The notes: generated by a model not told the origin, from the sequence alone. A DNA stretch of 64,000 nt from Ferruginibacter albus (GCF_020042285.1 NZ_CP083388.1:2072001-2136000); one strand, 5' to 3'; counted from the stretch's first letter, positions 52,747 through 61,367 are shown. Numbers and translations: made by a program.

Positions 52747-53469
52747 CTATTCAATATTTACACCCTTCAGTATCTGAGGCTCTCTTTTTCTAATACTAAG
52801 CAAAACTTTTTTAGGAGACTCTAATTCATCCAGGCTGGCATATTTATATTTTGTTCTGCCCAGCTTTGACTCTACAAAAGCATTGTTCACATACATATAC
52901 TTGGTAACAAGATATCTGTGGTTTGCAAAATGCGATTCATCTTCTTTAAAATTCCAAATGCCTTCCAATTTAATTATCTCATCATCACTAATAAAATAAA
53001 ATAAAGACAATTCATCTACACTATACAAAAGATGCATTGCGATGTTATTTTGCGCTGCAGTAACTTCGTAGCATTTACCCGCAAAACCCGAACCTCCGCC
53101 ATTAAATTCTACTTCCAGGAACAACCTGCCTTTTTCACTAATACTATCGCTTGAAATTTTAAAAATATGGTAATCATTTTCTTTAAATCTCTCAGAATAA
53201 ATGAGTTTGCCCGTTTTATTGTTTTTAACAATAAAGATCAACCCTGTACTATCATTTTGTAAAGAACTATTATCATTGCTGTCATCATCATCATTATTGG
53301 GGTTACGAAATATCTCTATCGAATAAACATGATCATTGATATTCGCATTATTTATAAGAGTATCAAGTATAAAACCGTCGGTATCCTTTAATGCATTCAC
53401 TTGTCCATTACAAATATTAAAACATCCCAATAAAACGCAGCTATAAAAAACCAATAATTCAAGTTTCAT
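52747..53469 (-). CDS. exported protein of unknown function in the trp operon
   Basis: 240 aa. Signal peptide (LELLVFYSCVLLGCFNICNGQ; a lipobox-like LGC is possible). A low-complexity Asp/Asn/Ser stretch (NPNNDDDDSNDNSSLQND) follows near residue 60; the rest is mixed beta. No domain recognised. It begins 37 bp after the trpF stop codon and is the first of three non-trp genes inserted between trpF and trpB. The acid repeat could bind calcium, but this is speculation. Confidence 0.65.
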   Translation of the reverse strand: MKLELLVFYSCVLLGCFNICNGQVNALKDTDGFILDTLINNANINDHVYSIEIFRNPNNDDDDSNDNSSLQNDSTGLIFIVKNNKTGKLIYSERFKENDYHIFKISSDSISEKGRLFLEVEFNGGGSGFAGKCYEVTAAQNNIAMHLLYSVDELSLFYFISDDEIIKLEGIWNFKEDESHFANHRYLVTKYMYVNNAFVESKLGRTKYKYASLDELESPKKVLLSIRKREPQILKGVNIE

Positions 53470-53506
53470 ATCATTTTATAATCTTCAATTATAAATAAAT
53501 AGTACT

Positions 53507-54145
53507 TTATTGCTTTGCATTGATAGCCGTTGTGAACTGCTTAATACTTTCCAGGTTCTTAACGCCGGGCATTACTTCAAACTTGCTATTGATATCTATA
53601 GCGAACAATGCCTTTGCTTCCGGCTTTGATGAAAATTCTTTTAATCGGTCTATGTCGTTCGGTTCAATACCGCCGCTTAAAAAATACGGTTTGCCAATCT
53701 CAATATCATTCAATTTATCCCAATTAAATTTTTTACCGGTACCACCATAACCAGCGCCTTCGGTATCAAACATAAACATATCACATACTTCCATATAATC
53801 TTTAATGCGCCAGCTAATGTTATCAGTTTCGGATATACGAAAAGCTTTTACAACGGAAATATAATCAGCGATCTTTTCACAATACTTAGGCGACTCATCC
53901 CCATGCAACTGCACCATATGCAAGCGGCATTCATCTACCATTTGCAATACCTCTTCCACCGCTGCATTTACAAATACACCAACTTTATTTATGTTATTTT
54001 CTTTTTTGATCTGCGAAGTAGTCATGTGACGTAAAACGTAGCGTGGAGATTTAGGATAAAAAATAAATCCGCCAAAGGTAGCGCCCACGGACGGCAACTG
54101 CGCCAATTGTTCTTCTTGTGTAATGCCACAGACTTTTACTCTCAT
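53507..54145 (-). CDS. trpF: phosphoribosylanthranilate isomerase TrpF
   Basis: 212 aa. TIM barrel that isomerises PRA to CdRP in tryptophan synthesis. N-terminal RVKVCGITQEEQLAQL carries the catalytic Cys, VQLHGDESPKYC is the conserved centre, and the phosphate-binding end has FLSGGIEPNDIDRL and AIDINSKFEVMPGVK with the catalytic Asp. The start codon overlaps the trpC stop by four bases, so coupled translation is expected. Followed by non-trp genes. Confidence 0.95.
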   Translation of the reverse strand: MRVKVCGITQEEQLAQLPSVGATFGGFIFYPKSPRYVLRHMTTSQIKKENNINKVGVFVNAAVEEVLQMVDECRLHMVQLHGDESPKYCEKIADYISVVKAFRISETDNISWRIKDYMEVCDMFMFDTEGAGYGGTGKKFNWDKLNDIEIGKPYFLSGGIEPNDIDRLKEFSSKPEAKALFAIDINSKFEVMPGVKNLESIKQFTTAINAKQ

Positions 54146-54933
54146 GCTGTTTTAGGTTTAAGTTGTTCAACAAACTGAGCAAAAGCAATCGCAGGATTGG
54201 GTTCCTTCATAAAGTTCTCCCCTATTAAAAAACCTCTGAATCCTTCATCTTTGAAGATACGAATCGTTTCGATATTACTGATACCACTCTCTGCAATTTT
54301 AATTTTATCTGCCGGAATTTGTTTACTCAACGCAATCGAACGATTTATATCTACTTTGAATGTTTTTAGGTCCCGATTGTTCACACCTACTATTTCCGTT
54401 TCGTCACAAATATGACCCAACTCCTCTTCGGTATGAATTTCCAGTAACACTTCTAATTTTAATTGTTTTGCAAAGCTTGCCAGTTCCTTTACTCTTTCAG
54501 TAGATAAACAAGCTGCAATTAATAATATAACATCTGCCCCAATTGATTTTGCTTCCGTTATCTGGTATTCATCTATAATAAAATCTTTGCGAAGAATGGG
54601 AATGTTGTTTACTCTTGCTTTTACCAGATCATTATCACAACCACCGAAAAATTTTTCATCTGTTAGCACCGATAAACAGCTTGCGCCATTTTGTGTGTAT
54701 GCAGAAGTTACTTCAACTACATCTGCTTTATCATTTATAATTCCCTTAGATGGAGATTGACGTTTAAACTCAGCAATGATGCCGGTTTTTGTTTCATCCA
54801 ATAAAAATTGCTTTAGAGAGAACGTTGGTCGTGCAAATAAACTACTGCTTTCTAATTGAGCTGTACTTATCAATTTTTTTTTCTCTTCTATAGCTAAAGC
54901 TTTATTTTCTATTATAGCGTCAAGTATAGTCAT
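54142..54933 (-). CDS. trpC: indole-3-glycerol phosphate synthase TrpC
   Basis: 263 aa. TIM barrel that closes the indole ring. Conserved IIAEFKRQSPSKG near residue 53 with the catalytic Lys, LSVLTDEKFFGG, ILRKDFIIDEYQI with another catalytic Lys, VGVNNRDLKTFKVD and IAESGISN motifs are intact. It is a free-standing enzyme, not fused to TrpF. It overlaps trpD by one base upstream and trpF by four bases downstream, indicating tight coupling. Confidence 0.97.
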   Translation of the reverse strand: MTILDAIIENKALAIEEKKKLISTAQLESSSLFARPTFSLKQFLLDETKTGIIAEFKRQSPSKGIINDKADVVEVTSAYTQNGASCLSVLTDEKFFGGCDNDLVKARVNNIPILRKDFIIDEYQITEAKSIGADVILLIAACLSTERVKELASFAKQLKLEVLLEIHTEEELGHICDETEIVGVNNRDLKTFKVDINRSIALSKQIPADKIKIAESGISNIETIRIFKDEGFRGFLIGENFMKEPNPAIAFAQFVEQLKPKTA

Positions 54934-55922
54934 TAAGCGTTAATTAATTTTTGTAATGATTGATAAGCTTTGCCGCTTTCTAAACTTTCAACGGCAAGCT
55001 GATAGCATTCATCGTAGTCTTTATATTTCCCTGTGCATTGCAATGCCATTGCTGAATTAGCCAGCACCACTGCATTCTGCGACCAGGTTCCTTTTCCCTT
55101 TACTATATCTAAAAATATTTTTGCTGATTCTTCCGGAGTAGTACCACCTACTATATCTTCGGCATGTACTAATTTTTTACCGATGATCTCCGGTGCAATT
55201 ATTTGTTCGCCTTTATTGGTGAACACTTTTGTATCTCCTGTTAAAGAAATTTCATCATAACCATCCAATGCATGAATAATGGTAAACGCATTGCCTGTTT
55301 GTTGCAACAGGTAATTATATATTCTTGCCATCTCTAAATTATAAACCCCGATCAGTTGGTATTTGGGAGATGCAGGATTTACCAATGGTCCAAGCATGTT
55401 AAAGAATGTGCGAACACCTAAATTTTTTCTTATTGGTCCGACAGCTTTTAATGCAGGATGAAATAATGGCGCATGTAAAAAACAAATGTTAGCCCGCTCT
55501 ATTTCTTCTCTCAATACATTCGCATCATTTTTAAATTTATACCCCAATTGCTCCATTACATTAGATGCGCCGCTAACAGATGTTGCACCATAATTACCAT
55601 GCTTGGCTACTTTACTACCGGTGCCTGCAACAATAAAACAACTTAAGGTTGATATATTGAATGTATTTTTCCCATCCCCCCCGGTGCCGACAATATCCAT
55701 TACTTCAAAGCCTTCCATATCTACTTTAACACACAATTCCAATAATGCATCTCTGAAACCTTGCAATTCCTCAATGGCAATACTTCGCATAAGGAATACC
55801 GTTATGAAGGACGTAACTTCATTTTCATTATACACTCCTTTAGAGATGTCCAGTAAAATTTCTTTTGCTTTTTCTCTGGAAAGTGTTTTATGTTCGAACA
55901 AATATTGAAGTATCTTTTTCAT
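54933..55922 (-). CDS. trpD: anthranilate phosphoribosyltransferase TrpD
   Basis: 329 aa. It joins anthranilate and PRPP. The PRPP-binding loop DIVGTGGDGKNTFNISTLS near residue 80, the KHGNYGATSVSGASNVMEQLG segment near 110, RKNLGVRTFFNMLGPLVNPA near 165 and HALDGYDEISLTG near 225 are all typical. Standard length and free-standing (not fused to TrpG). Five bases after trpG; its stop is shared with the trpC start. Confidence 0.97.
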   Translation of the reverse strand: MKKILQYLFEHKTLSREKAKEILLDISKGVYNENEVTSFITVFLMRSIAIEELQGFRDALLELCVKVDMEGFEVMDIVGTGGDGKNTFNISTLSCFIVAGTGSKVAKHGNYGATSVSGASNVMEQLGYKFKNDANVLREEIERANICFLHAPLFHPALKAVGPIRKNLGVRTFFNMLGPLVNPASPKYQLIGVYNLEMARIYNYLLQQTGNAFTIIHALDGYDEISLTGDTKVFTNKGEQIIAPEIIGKKLVHAEDIVGGTTPEESAKIFLDIVKGKGTWSQNAVVLANSAMALQCTGKYKDYDECYQLAVESLESGKAYQSLQKLINA

Positions 55923-55927
55923 TATTA

Positions 55928-56494
55928 TTATTTCAGCCAGTTTCTCAAAATTGTTTCTCCATCAGGAGTTAACACACTCTCCGGATGAAATTGCACTCCC
56001 TGCACATCATACTTTTTATGTTGCAATGCCATGATAAAACCATTTTCATCTTCTGCTGTAATTTCCAGTTCAGCAGGAAAATCTTTTTTATCAACTACCC
56101 AACTATGATAACGACCGATCTCTATTTCAGAAGGCATCCCTTTGAATAAAGGTGCATTCTTATCCAATAATTTACAACTGGTGGCTACTCCATGATATAC
56201 GGTGCTTAAGTTAGTTAATTTACCTCCAAAAGCTTCGCCAATTGCCTGGTGCCCCAAACATACGCCCAATATAGATTTTGAAGGCGCATATTCTTTTATC
56301 AAAGGCAATAATAAGCCGGCTTCTTGCGGAACGCCCGGTCCCGGTGATAAAATTATCTTATCGTAATCTTTTACTTTTTCTAAAGCAATTTCATCATTAC
56401 GATATACATCCACTTTCTGATGCAATATTTTCTCCACCAAATGCACCAAATTGTAAGTAAATGAATCGTAATTATCGAACACTAAAATTTTCAT
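55928..56494 (-). CDS. trpG: anthranilate synthase component II TrpG (glutamine amidotransferase)
   Basis: 188 aa from ATG 56494 (MKILVFDNYDSFTYNLVHL), one base after the trpE stop; an upstream ATG inside trpE is rejected. Class I amidotransferase supplying ammonia to TrpE. The catalytic Cys is in ILGVCLGHQAIGEAFGG near residue 77, and His and Glu in VQGVQFHPESVLT near 167. Such subunits can also serve PabB for folate; the operon context supports TrpG, and dual use with the pabC-like gene at 4.7 kb is possible. Confidence 0.96.
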   Translation of the reverse strand: MKILVFDNYDSFTYNLVHLVEKILHQKVDVYRNDEIALEKVKDYDKIILSPGPGVPQEAGLLLPLIKEYAPSKSILGVCLGHQAIGEAFGGKLTNLSTVYHGVATSCKLLDKNAPLFKGMPSEIEIGRYHSWVVDKKDFPAELEITAEDENGFIMALQHKKYDVQGVQFHPESVLTPDGETILRNWLK

Positions 56495-56495
56495 C

Positions 56496-57908
56496 TTATA
56501 TAGTTTGCGCCAATTCAATAGCTTTTTTCAATGCGTTTAACTTATTATTTACTTCCTGCAATTCGCTTTCGGGTTTAGAAGCTGCCACTACACCTGCTCC
56601 TGCCTGGCATATCAATGTATTATTCTTACTTAAAAAAGTGCGGATCATGATCGCATGATTACAACTTCCATCAAACCCTATAAACCCGATAGCGCCGCCA
56701 TAATAGTTACGAGCCACATTCTCATATTCATCGATCAACTGCATGGCTTTATATTTTGGCGCACCGCTCAATGTACCTGCAGGAAAACTTACCGCCAGCA
56801 TTCTAAACGGATTTGTACCGGGGTTAACCGTTCCCGTTACTTCACTTACCAAATGAATAACGTGTGAATAATAGGTAGTCTTTTTATACTGTGTAACTGT
56901 TACATCGCTGCACATGCGGCTTAAATCATTACGAGCCAGGTCAACCAACATCACATGCTCTGCATTTTCTTTTTCATCTTTCTGTAATGCTTCTGCTGCA
57001 ACCTTATCTTGCTGATCATCTCCGGTTCTTTTAAAGGTTCCTGCAATAGGATGAACAATAGCTTTCCCTTTTTCAACGATCAACTGACTTTCCGGAGAAG
57101 AGCCCATCAGTTTATAATCCCCATAATCAAAATAAAATAAATAAGGACTTGGATTGATGCTGCGTAAAGCCCTGTAAACATTAAATTCGTCACCTGTGAA
57201 TGACCGTTGAAACCTGCGGCTCAAAACAATCTGGAACACATCTCCGCGATAACAACTGGCGATTCCTTTCTTTACCATTTCAACATATTCTTCATTGGTA
57301 AGATTAGAAGTTTCATCATCATTACTCTTGAACGGGAAGGTTGGTACATCCTTACTTTTAATAAGACTTTCCAACAGATCCAATTCGCTATTAATCCCTG
57401 CAATCTTATTTTCGCAAATAAACAATTCATCTTTAAAATGATTGATTGCAATAACGTATTGATACAAGCGATAACGTAATCCTCCTACTCCATCCAATAC
57501 ATCTTCATTGTGCAATTTGATGGTATCAAAAAACTGCACGGCATCATAATTGGTATAACCGTATAAGCCCTGTGCAAATTTTGCTTCTTTGCTTTCGGAA
57601 GGTTTTATGTCAAACCGTTTCATAAAACTCCATAAAGTATCAGGCACCTCCATAGGATTATTAATGTTTGTCTTTTCAGGCTGTTGTCCCGGCAACTTAT
57701 ATTCTATTAATTGCGGGGTTTTAACTTCAATACCGGCGATCGCATTTACCCCAATAAAGGAATAGCTGTTTTCACTTGCATGAAAATCGGTGCTTTCCAA
57801 TAAAATAGTATCACGAAAGCGATCACGCAAGCGCAGGTAAATACCTACTGGTGTAAACACATCTGCCAGCATTTTCTTTACCGAAGTTTCTATCTCTATT
57901 TTTTTCAT
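56496..57908 (-). CDS. trpE: anthranilate synthase component I TrpE
   Basis: 470 aa from ATG 57908 (MKKIEIETSVKKMLAD); a TTG at 57920 is in frame but abuts the attenuator T-run. It makes anthranilate from chorismate. The feedback-sensitive N-terminal LLESTDFHASENSYSFIG, the chorismate-binding NPSPYLFYFDYGDYKLMGSSPE, HPIAGTFKR and PAGTLSGAPKYKAMQLIDE segments are present. First structural gene of the operon, directly after the leader peptide and terminator. TrpE rather than PabB is supported by the LLES motif and context. Confidence 0.97.
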   Translation of the reverse strand: MKKIEIETSVKKMLADVFTPVGIYLRLRDRFRDTILLESTDFHASENSYSFIGVNAIAGIEVKTPQLIEYKLPGQQPEKTNINNPMEVPDTLWSFMKRFDIKPSESKEAKFAQGLYGYTNYDAVQFFDTIKLHNEDVLDGVGGLRYRLYQYVIAINHFKDELFICENKIAGINSELDLLESLIKSKDVPTFPFKSNDDETSNLTNEEYVEMVKKGIASCYRGDVFQIVLSRRFQRSFTGDEFNVYRALRSINPSPYLFYFDYGDYKLMGSSPESQLIVEKGKAIVHPIAGTFKRTGDDQQDKVAAEALQKDEKENAEHVMLVDLARNDLSRMCSDVTVTQYKKTTYYSHVIHLVSEVTGTVNPGTNPFRMLAVSFPAGTLSGAPKYKAMQLIDEYENVARNYYGGAIGFIGFDGSCNHAIMIRTFLSKNNTLICQAGAGVVAASKPESELQEVNNKLNALKKAIELAQTI

Positions 57909-57922
57909 TTCTTCTATCAATT

Positions 57923-57994
57923 AAAAAAGCCTCGACACGTTGTGCCAAGGCTTTACTTATTTAAAATACATTTATAGCAAAAGGCACAATCAAA
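57923..57994 (-). promoter_or_regulatory. trp attenuator: antiterminator and terminator hairpins
   Basis: On the minus strand, AAAGCCTTGGCAC (57954-57942) and GTGTCGAGGCTTT (57938-57926) form a 13-bp stem (two G-T pairs, AAC loop) followed by six T, a Rho-independent terminator 15 bp before trpE. Upstream, TTGTGCC (57989-57983) complements GGCACAA (57946-57940) inside the terminator, an antiterminator. TTTGATTG (57994-57987) pairs with CAATCAAA (58006-57999) in the leader-peptide coding region, an 8-bp stem that would sequester the antiterminator arm. These are the 1:2, 2:3 and 3:4 pairings of classical ribosome-mediated attenuation. Confidence 0.85.
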
Positions 57995-58042
57995 TTATTT
58001 TGATTGCCACCACCAGCTGATATTTGTATAATTTTTTGTCAT
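57995..58042 (-). CDS. trpL: trp leader peptide TrpL, three consecutive Trp codons
   Basis: A 15-codon frame from ATG 58042 to TAA at 57997-57995 encodes MTKNYTNISWWWQSK. The three adjacent TGG codons (complement of 58015-58007) are the expected sensor of charged tRNA-Trp. The sequence right after them (CAATCAA...) forms region 1 of the attenuator, so a ribosome stalled on the Trp codons would cover it and free the antiterminator; a ribosome reaching the stop would favour the terminator. Too short for gene finders. The arrangement, not just the frame, makes chance unlikely. Confidence 0.88.
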   Translation of the reverse strand: MTKNYTNISWWWQSK

Positions 58043-58115
58043 TTATTAATGCAAATATGCGGATGAATTTTTAATTCCACAAATTTTTGTTGCTAATTTG
58101 CTTCAAATTAAAAAA

Positions 58116-58745
58116 ATGACAGTTACAATATTCGGCGCAACAGGAACAGTAGGCAGGCAACTAGTAAAACAAGCTTTATTTAAAGGTTACAAAGTAATTG
58201 CGTTTGGAAGAAATGTTTTTACGACTGATTTTCCTAAGGATGATAACCTTGAATTATTACAAGGCGCTTTGTTTGACGAAGAACAAGTATATGATGCTGT
58301 GAAAGGTAGCAACGCTGTGCTTTCTGCAATTGGCGGCGCTTTTGACGGAACAGACAAAGCACGCTCCCTGGGAATGAAAAATATTATTAACCAAATGGAT
58401 AAAGCAGGTGTTGAGCGTATTGTTGCTTTGGGAGGAATGGGAATTCTGAATGCGGATGACGGCACTTTACTAATTGATGGAGAAAACTATCCGCAACAAT
58501 ATGTGCCTGTTGGATTGGAACATAAAAAAGCCTACGAACATCTAAAAGCAAGTAATTTAGATTGGACATTCGTTTGCTCTCCTGATATCATCAATGCTGA
58601 TGCAACAGGAGAATTTGTTGTAAATGCAGACTATCCCCCCACTCCTAATAAGTACAAAATAAATGCAGGCGATCTTGCCCTGTTTATGGTAAACGAATTA
58701 GAAAAAAATGAGTTCATTAAACTTCGGGTAGGAATATCGAACTAA
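58116..58745 (+). CDS. NAD(P)-binding Rossmann protein, NmrA/SDR a5-like
   Basis: 209 aa from ATG 58116 (MTVTIFGATGTVGRQLVKQAL); six upstream codons in frame are rejected because the GxxGxxG motif belongs near the N-terminus. The glycine-rich GATGTVGRQ is the NADP-binding loop; VLSAIGGAFDGT and VERIVALGGMGIL follow. Members of this atypical SDR group act as reductases or redox sensors (BVR-B-like). No clear substrate. Transcribed divergently from the trp leader, with 73 bp between. Confidence 0.85.
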   Translation: MTVTIFGATGTVGRQLVKQALFKGYKVIAFGRNVFTTDFPKDDNLELLQGALFDEEQVYDAVKGSNAVLSAIGGAFDGTDKARSLGMKNIINQMDKAGVERIVALGGMGILNADDGTLLIDGENYPQQYVPVGLEHKKAYEHLKASNLDWTFVCSPDIINADATGEFVVNADYPPTPNKYKINAGDLALFMVNELEKNEFIKLRVGISN

Positions 58746-58750
58746 AGAAC

Positions 58751-59140
58751 ATGCGAAAGAAATTATTGATAGCGTTTTTGATCATTTCATCCATAGGCAG
58801 AGCACAAAAAATAGACAGCATTTTTGTTGATCTTTATACGGATAGCTTAAAAAAGGGAACGTATAATTATATCAATATCGTCGGTCGTTTATCAAACGGA
58901 AGATATTTGCCTTTGGATAGCACCGACATTCAATTTACATCTTCTGCAGGAAGATTTTTCGGTAATAGCTTATGGGTTGAACCTGATTTCAACGAAGATA
59001 AAATTCATATAACAGCAACACTCAAACGTGATCCTGCTTTCCGCAACGAGTTTGATATGTACATTAAGAAGAAACCTGATGATGAACATTTGAAAACAAC
59101 GGAAGAAATAATGAATGAACTGAAGAAAAAGAAAAATTAA
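58751..59140 (+). CDS. small exported protein, unknown
   Basis: 129 aa. Signal peptide MRKKLLIAFLIISSIGRAQ, then a beta-rich domain (IDSIFVDLYTDSLKKGTYNYI, DSTDIQFTSSAGRFFGNSLW) and a Lys-rich tail. No family recognised with confidence, though small exported proteins of this look are common in Chitinophagaceae. It starts 5 bp after the Rossmann protein gene and is likely co-transcribed. Confidence 0.68.
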   Translation: MRKKLLIAFLIISSIGRAQKIDSIFVDLYTDSLKKGTYNYINIVGRLSNGRYLPLDSTDIQFTSSAGRFFGNSLWVEPDFNEDKIHITATLKRDPAFRNEFDMYIKKKPDDEHLKTTEEIMNELKKKKN

Positions 59141-59157
59141 TTTTCTTGTAATCGACT

Positions 59158-59188
59158 TTGTACTGCTATCAGCATTTTTGTATCATCT
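59158..59188. repeat. 32-bp intergenic repeat, copy C (31 bp, one base deleted)
   Basis: Begins TTGTACTGCTATC, with TTGTATCATCT at the end; it has lost one base relative to copies A and B. It lies between the exported protein gene and the terminator at 59235. Confidence 0.5.
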
Positions 59189-59234
59189 GTTAGCTATCTG
59201 ATTTCCTGCACAATATATTTTCAATACAACAAAA

Positions 59235-59264
59235 AACCTGCGAGGTATCAATATCTCGCAGGTT
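59235..59264. terminator. hairpin terminator after the transaldolase gene
   Basis: AACCTGCGAG and CTCGCAGGTT form a perfect 10-bp stem, extended by three inner pairs (one G-T). On the minus strand a run of T follows, matching the transaldolase gene whose stop is 32 bp before it; it may work in both directions. Confidence 0.82.
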
Positions 59265-59295
59265 ATATTTTATAACGCTTTATATTCTATCTCTA

Positions 59296-59949
59296 TTATA
59301 CAAACTTTTTAGCGTCTTCTAAAAATTTAGCTAAGCCTATATCTGTTAATGGATGTTTTAATAAGCCAAGAATTGACTCCAGAGGACAAGTACACACATC
59401 AGCACCAGCTTCTGCACACTGGATAATATGATTCGGATTACGAATAGATGCGGCTAATATCTCTGTTCTAAATCCTTGAATAGTATATATATTACTGATC
59501 TGTTGAATTAATTGAACACCATCCCAACCACTATCGTCAATGCGGCCAATAAATGGCGAAACATAATTAGCTCCTGCTTTCGCAGCCAAGATCGCTTGCC
59601 CGGCAGAGAATACCAACGTACAATTGGTTCTGATGCCATTGTCAGAAAACCATTTGATTGCCTTAACACCTTCTTTTATCATAGGTACTTTTACCACGAT
59701 ATTCTTATGAAGCGCTGCTAATTTTTTTCCTTCTGCAATAATGCTGTCAAAGTCTGTAGAAACAACCTCCGCACTAATATCACCATTTACCATTTCACAA
59801 ATGGTAACATAATGCTTGTTGATCGCTTCGTGTCCTTTAATGCCAACTTTTGCCATTAATGATGGATTGGTGGTAACACCATCCAATATTCCTAAATCAT
59901 TTGCTTCTTTAATTTGAGCAAGATCTGCTGTATCAATAAAAAATTTCAT
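59296..59949 (-). CDS. transaldolase, small FSA/TalC type
   Basis: 217 aa, the short transaldolase subfamily. The N-terminal MKFFIDTADLAQIKEAND and DGVTTNPSLMAK are characteristic; the Schiff-base Lys is in NIVVKVPMIKEG near residue 85. Members act as transaldolases of the non-oxidative pentose phosphate pathway or as fructose-6-phosphate aldolases. Most close Bacteroidota relatives are annotated as transaldolase, but a Gln/Phe switch (CTLVFSAGQA here has Phe) means the activity is best left open between the two. Located just downstream of the SRP RNA. Confidence 0.9.
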   Translation of the reverse strand: MKFFIDTADLAQIKEANDLGILDGVTTNPSLMAKVGIKGHEAINKHYVTICEMVNGDISAEVVSTDFDSIIAEGKKLAALHKNIVVKVPMIKEGVKAIKWFSDNGIRTNCTLVFSAGQAILAAKAGANYVSPFIGRIDDSGWDGVQLIQQISNIYTIQGFRTEILAASIRNPNHIIQCAEAGADVCTCPLESILGLLKHPLTDIGLAKFLEDAKKFV

Positions 59950-60000
59950 TGTATATATTTTTAAGTTGAGTAAAATTACTCTGTAAAATTAAATAAAAAA

Positions 60001-60094
60001 GGCAAGTTACTTACATCGCACCGCTCAACCACCTACCCTTGCTACCTTCCGGTCCTGGGGGAGTTCAGCAGGAGCTGGTCGTATAAGACTTGCC
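60001..60094 (-). ncRNA. ffs: signal recognition particle RNA, small bacterial type (4.5S)
   Basis: A 94-nt sequence on the minus strand whose ends GGCAAGT and ACTTGCC form the closing stem. It contains the conserved SRP apical domain: CAGGACCGGAAGGTAGCAAG (60060-60041 region) with the GGAA tetraloop that binds Ffh and the asymmetric loop bases AGGTAGCA. The structure matches the small, Alu-less bacterial SRP RNA. A run of A at 59993-60000 gives a U-run right after the closing stem, serving as terminator. A -7 element lies five bases upstream. Confidence 0.93.
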
Positions 60095-60098
60095 GGCG

Positions 60099-60106
60099 CA
60101 AATATA
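60099..60106 (-). promoter_or_regulatory. TAnnTTTG -7 element for the SRP RNA
   Basis: The minus strand reads TATATTTG, four bases upstream of the RNA end defined by the closing stem, consistent with a transcription start at or near 60094. Confidence 0.65.
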
Positions 60107-60154
60107 GCGCAATTCAATTTATTAAAGATCGAATTTGCAATAAAATAAGAAGAG

Positions 60155-61261
60155 TTATTGCAGCTTAACAGTAGTGCCGGTTTTAGCAGATAGCTTTGCT
60201 GCTTCCAAAATTTTTACAACCATTAAATTATTTTCCAAAGAATAAAATCCGTATTCAGGTACTTTGATCTTTCCTCTTACTACGTTAATGAAATAGGCAA
60301 AAGGGTCTTCATACACATCAACATCAGTAGCACTGATATATTTTTGCTGTTCGGGTTCAGACTCTTTATTTTTTATCCGCATATTATTTTTATCCGTTGT
60401 AATAATATAGCCTTTATCGCCATATATCTCCATATCCTTACGACTGAACGGCCAATTCCACGAAGCTTGTATAATGCATTGCGATGTTGGATAATCTACA
60501 ATAATGGTCGCATCATCTTCTACCTTTGGATACACAAGTGGTTTGTAATGACGTGTTACAGCAGTTACCGATAAGGGTTTTTGTCCATGCATAAGGCTGG
60601 TCATTATATTGGCTCCATAACATCCAAAGTCTACCAAAGCACCTCCGCCATTTAACTCCGGATCTGTAAGCCAATTTAAAAACTCCTTGGTACAACCAAT
60701 TTCCTTAGGTCCTCTGTGACCATCGTGAATTACAACCTTTTTAATATTTCCAACAAAACTGCTGTCATTGATCAGCGTATATGCCTTGGCGGTAGTAGGA
60801 TACCAGGATGTTTCAAAGTCAGTTAATAAAATAATATTATTCTGTTTTGCCAGGTCTGCCATTTCTTTTGCATGAGCTTCATTAACTGCCAATGGCTTCT
60901 CTACCATTACATGAATATGCCGAGGAGCACAGGCTTTTACTACTTGCAAATGGTCAAACACAGAACCGAAAGCTACCACTGCTTCAGGCTTTGCTGCGTC
61001 CAGCATTTTGTTTAGATCCGTGTAAATAAGACTTGTATCAAATTTCCATTTTTTAGCATAGCTATATGCGAGTTCTGTATTAGGCTCATAAATTCCCACG
61101 ATCCTAATATCGCCGGTGTTATTCCTGTTCATTAAAAAGGCAATATGATCATGAGTTAGGCCTGCAACACCTAAACGCAGAGGTTGCATGGCTTGGGCAT
61201 TACTTGTAAGAGTCATAAAAGCAAATAATAGTGTACAAACAATCAGTTTAAAAAATTTCAT
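60155..61261 (-). CDS. exported Gfo/Idh/MocA family oxidoreductase
   Basis: 368 aa. N-terminal signal peptide (LIVCTLLFAFMTLTSNAQ) followed by the dinucleotide-binding fold (RLGVAGLTHDHIAFL) with the family EKP motif in MVEKPLAVNEAHAKEM near residue 115. The C-terminal substrate domain includes GGALVDFGCYGANIM. Such exported NAD(P)-dependent oxidoreductases act on sugars or sugar-like compounds in Bacteroidota; substrate unknown. The loop THDHIAF lacks the usual GxGxxG spacing, but this is common in this exported subgroup. Confidence 0.87.
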   Translation of the reverse strand: MKFFKLIVCTLLFAFMTLTSNAQAMQPLRLGVAGLTHDHIAFLMNRNNTGDIRIVGIYEPNTELAYSYAKKWKFDTSLIYTDLNKMLDAAKPEAVVAFGSVFDHLQVVKACAPRHIHVMVEKPLAVNEAHAKEMADLAKQNNIILLTDFETSWYPTTAKAYTLINDSSFVGNIKKVVIHDGHRGPKEIGCTKEFLNWLTDPELNGGGALVDFGCYGANIMTSLMHGQKPLSVTAVTRHYKPLVYPKVEDDATIIVDYPTSQCIIQASWNWPFSRKDMEIYGDKGYIITTDKNNMRIKNKESEPEQQKYISATDVDVYEDPFAYFINVVRGKIKVPEYGFYSLENNLMVVKILEAAKLSAKTGTTVKLQ

Positions 61262-61367
61262 GATGGGGAAGTTTATCTTTTCACTTCAATATACAATCAA
61301 TTTATTATCTTGCAGCAAATTTTAAAGCTATCTCAGCTGTTTTGACCATACAAAAATTCCTCGGTTC

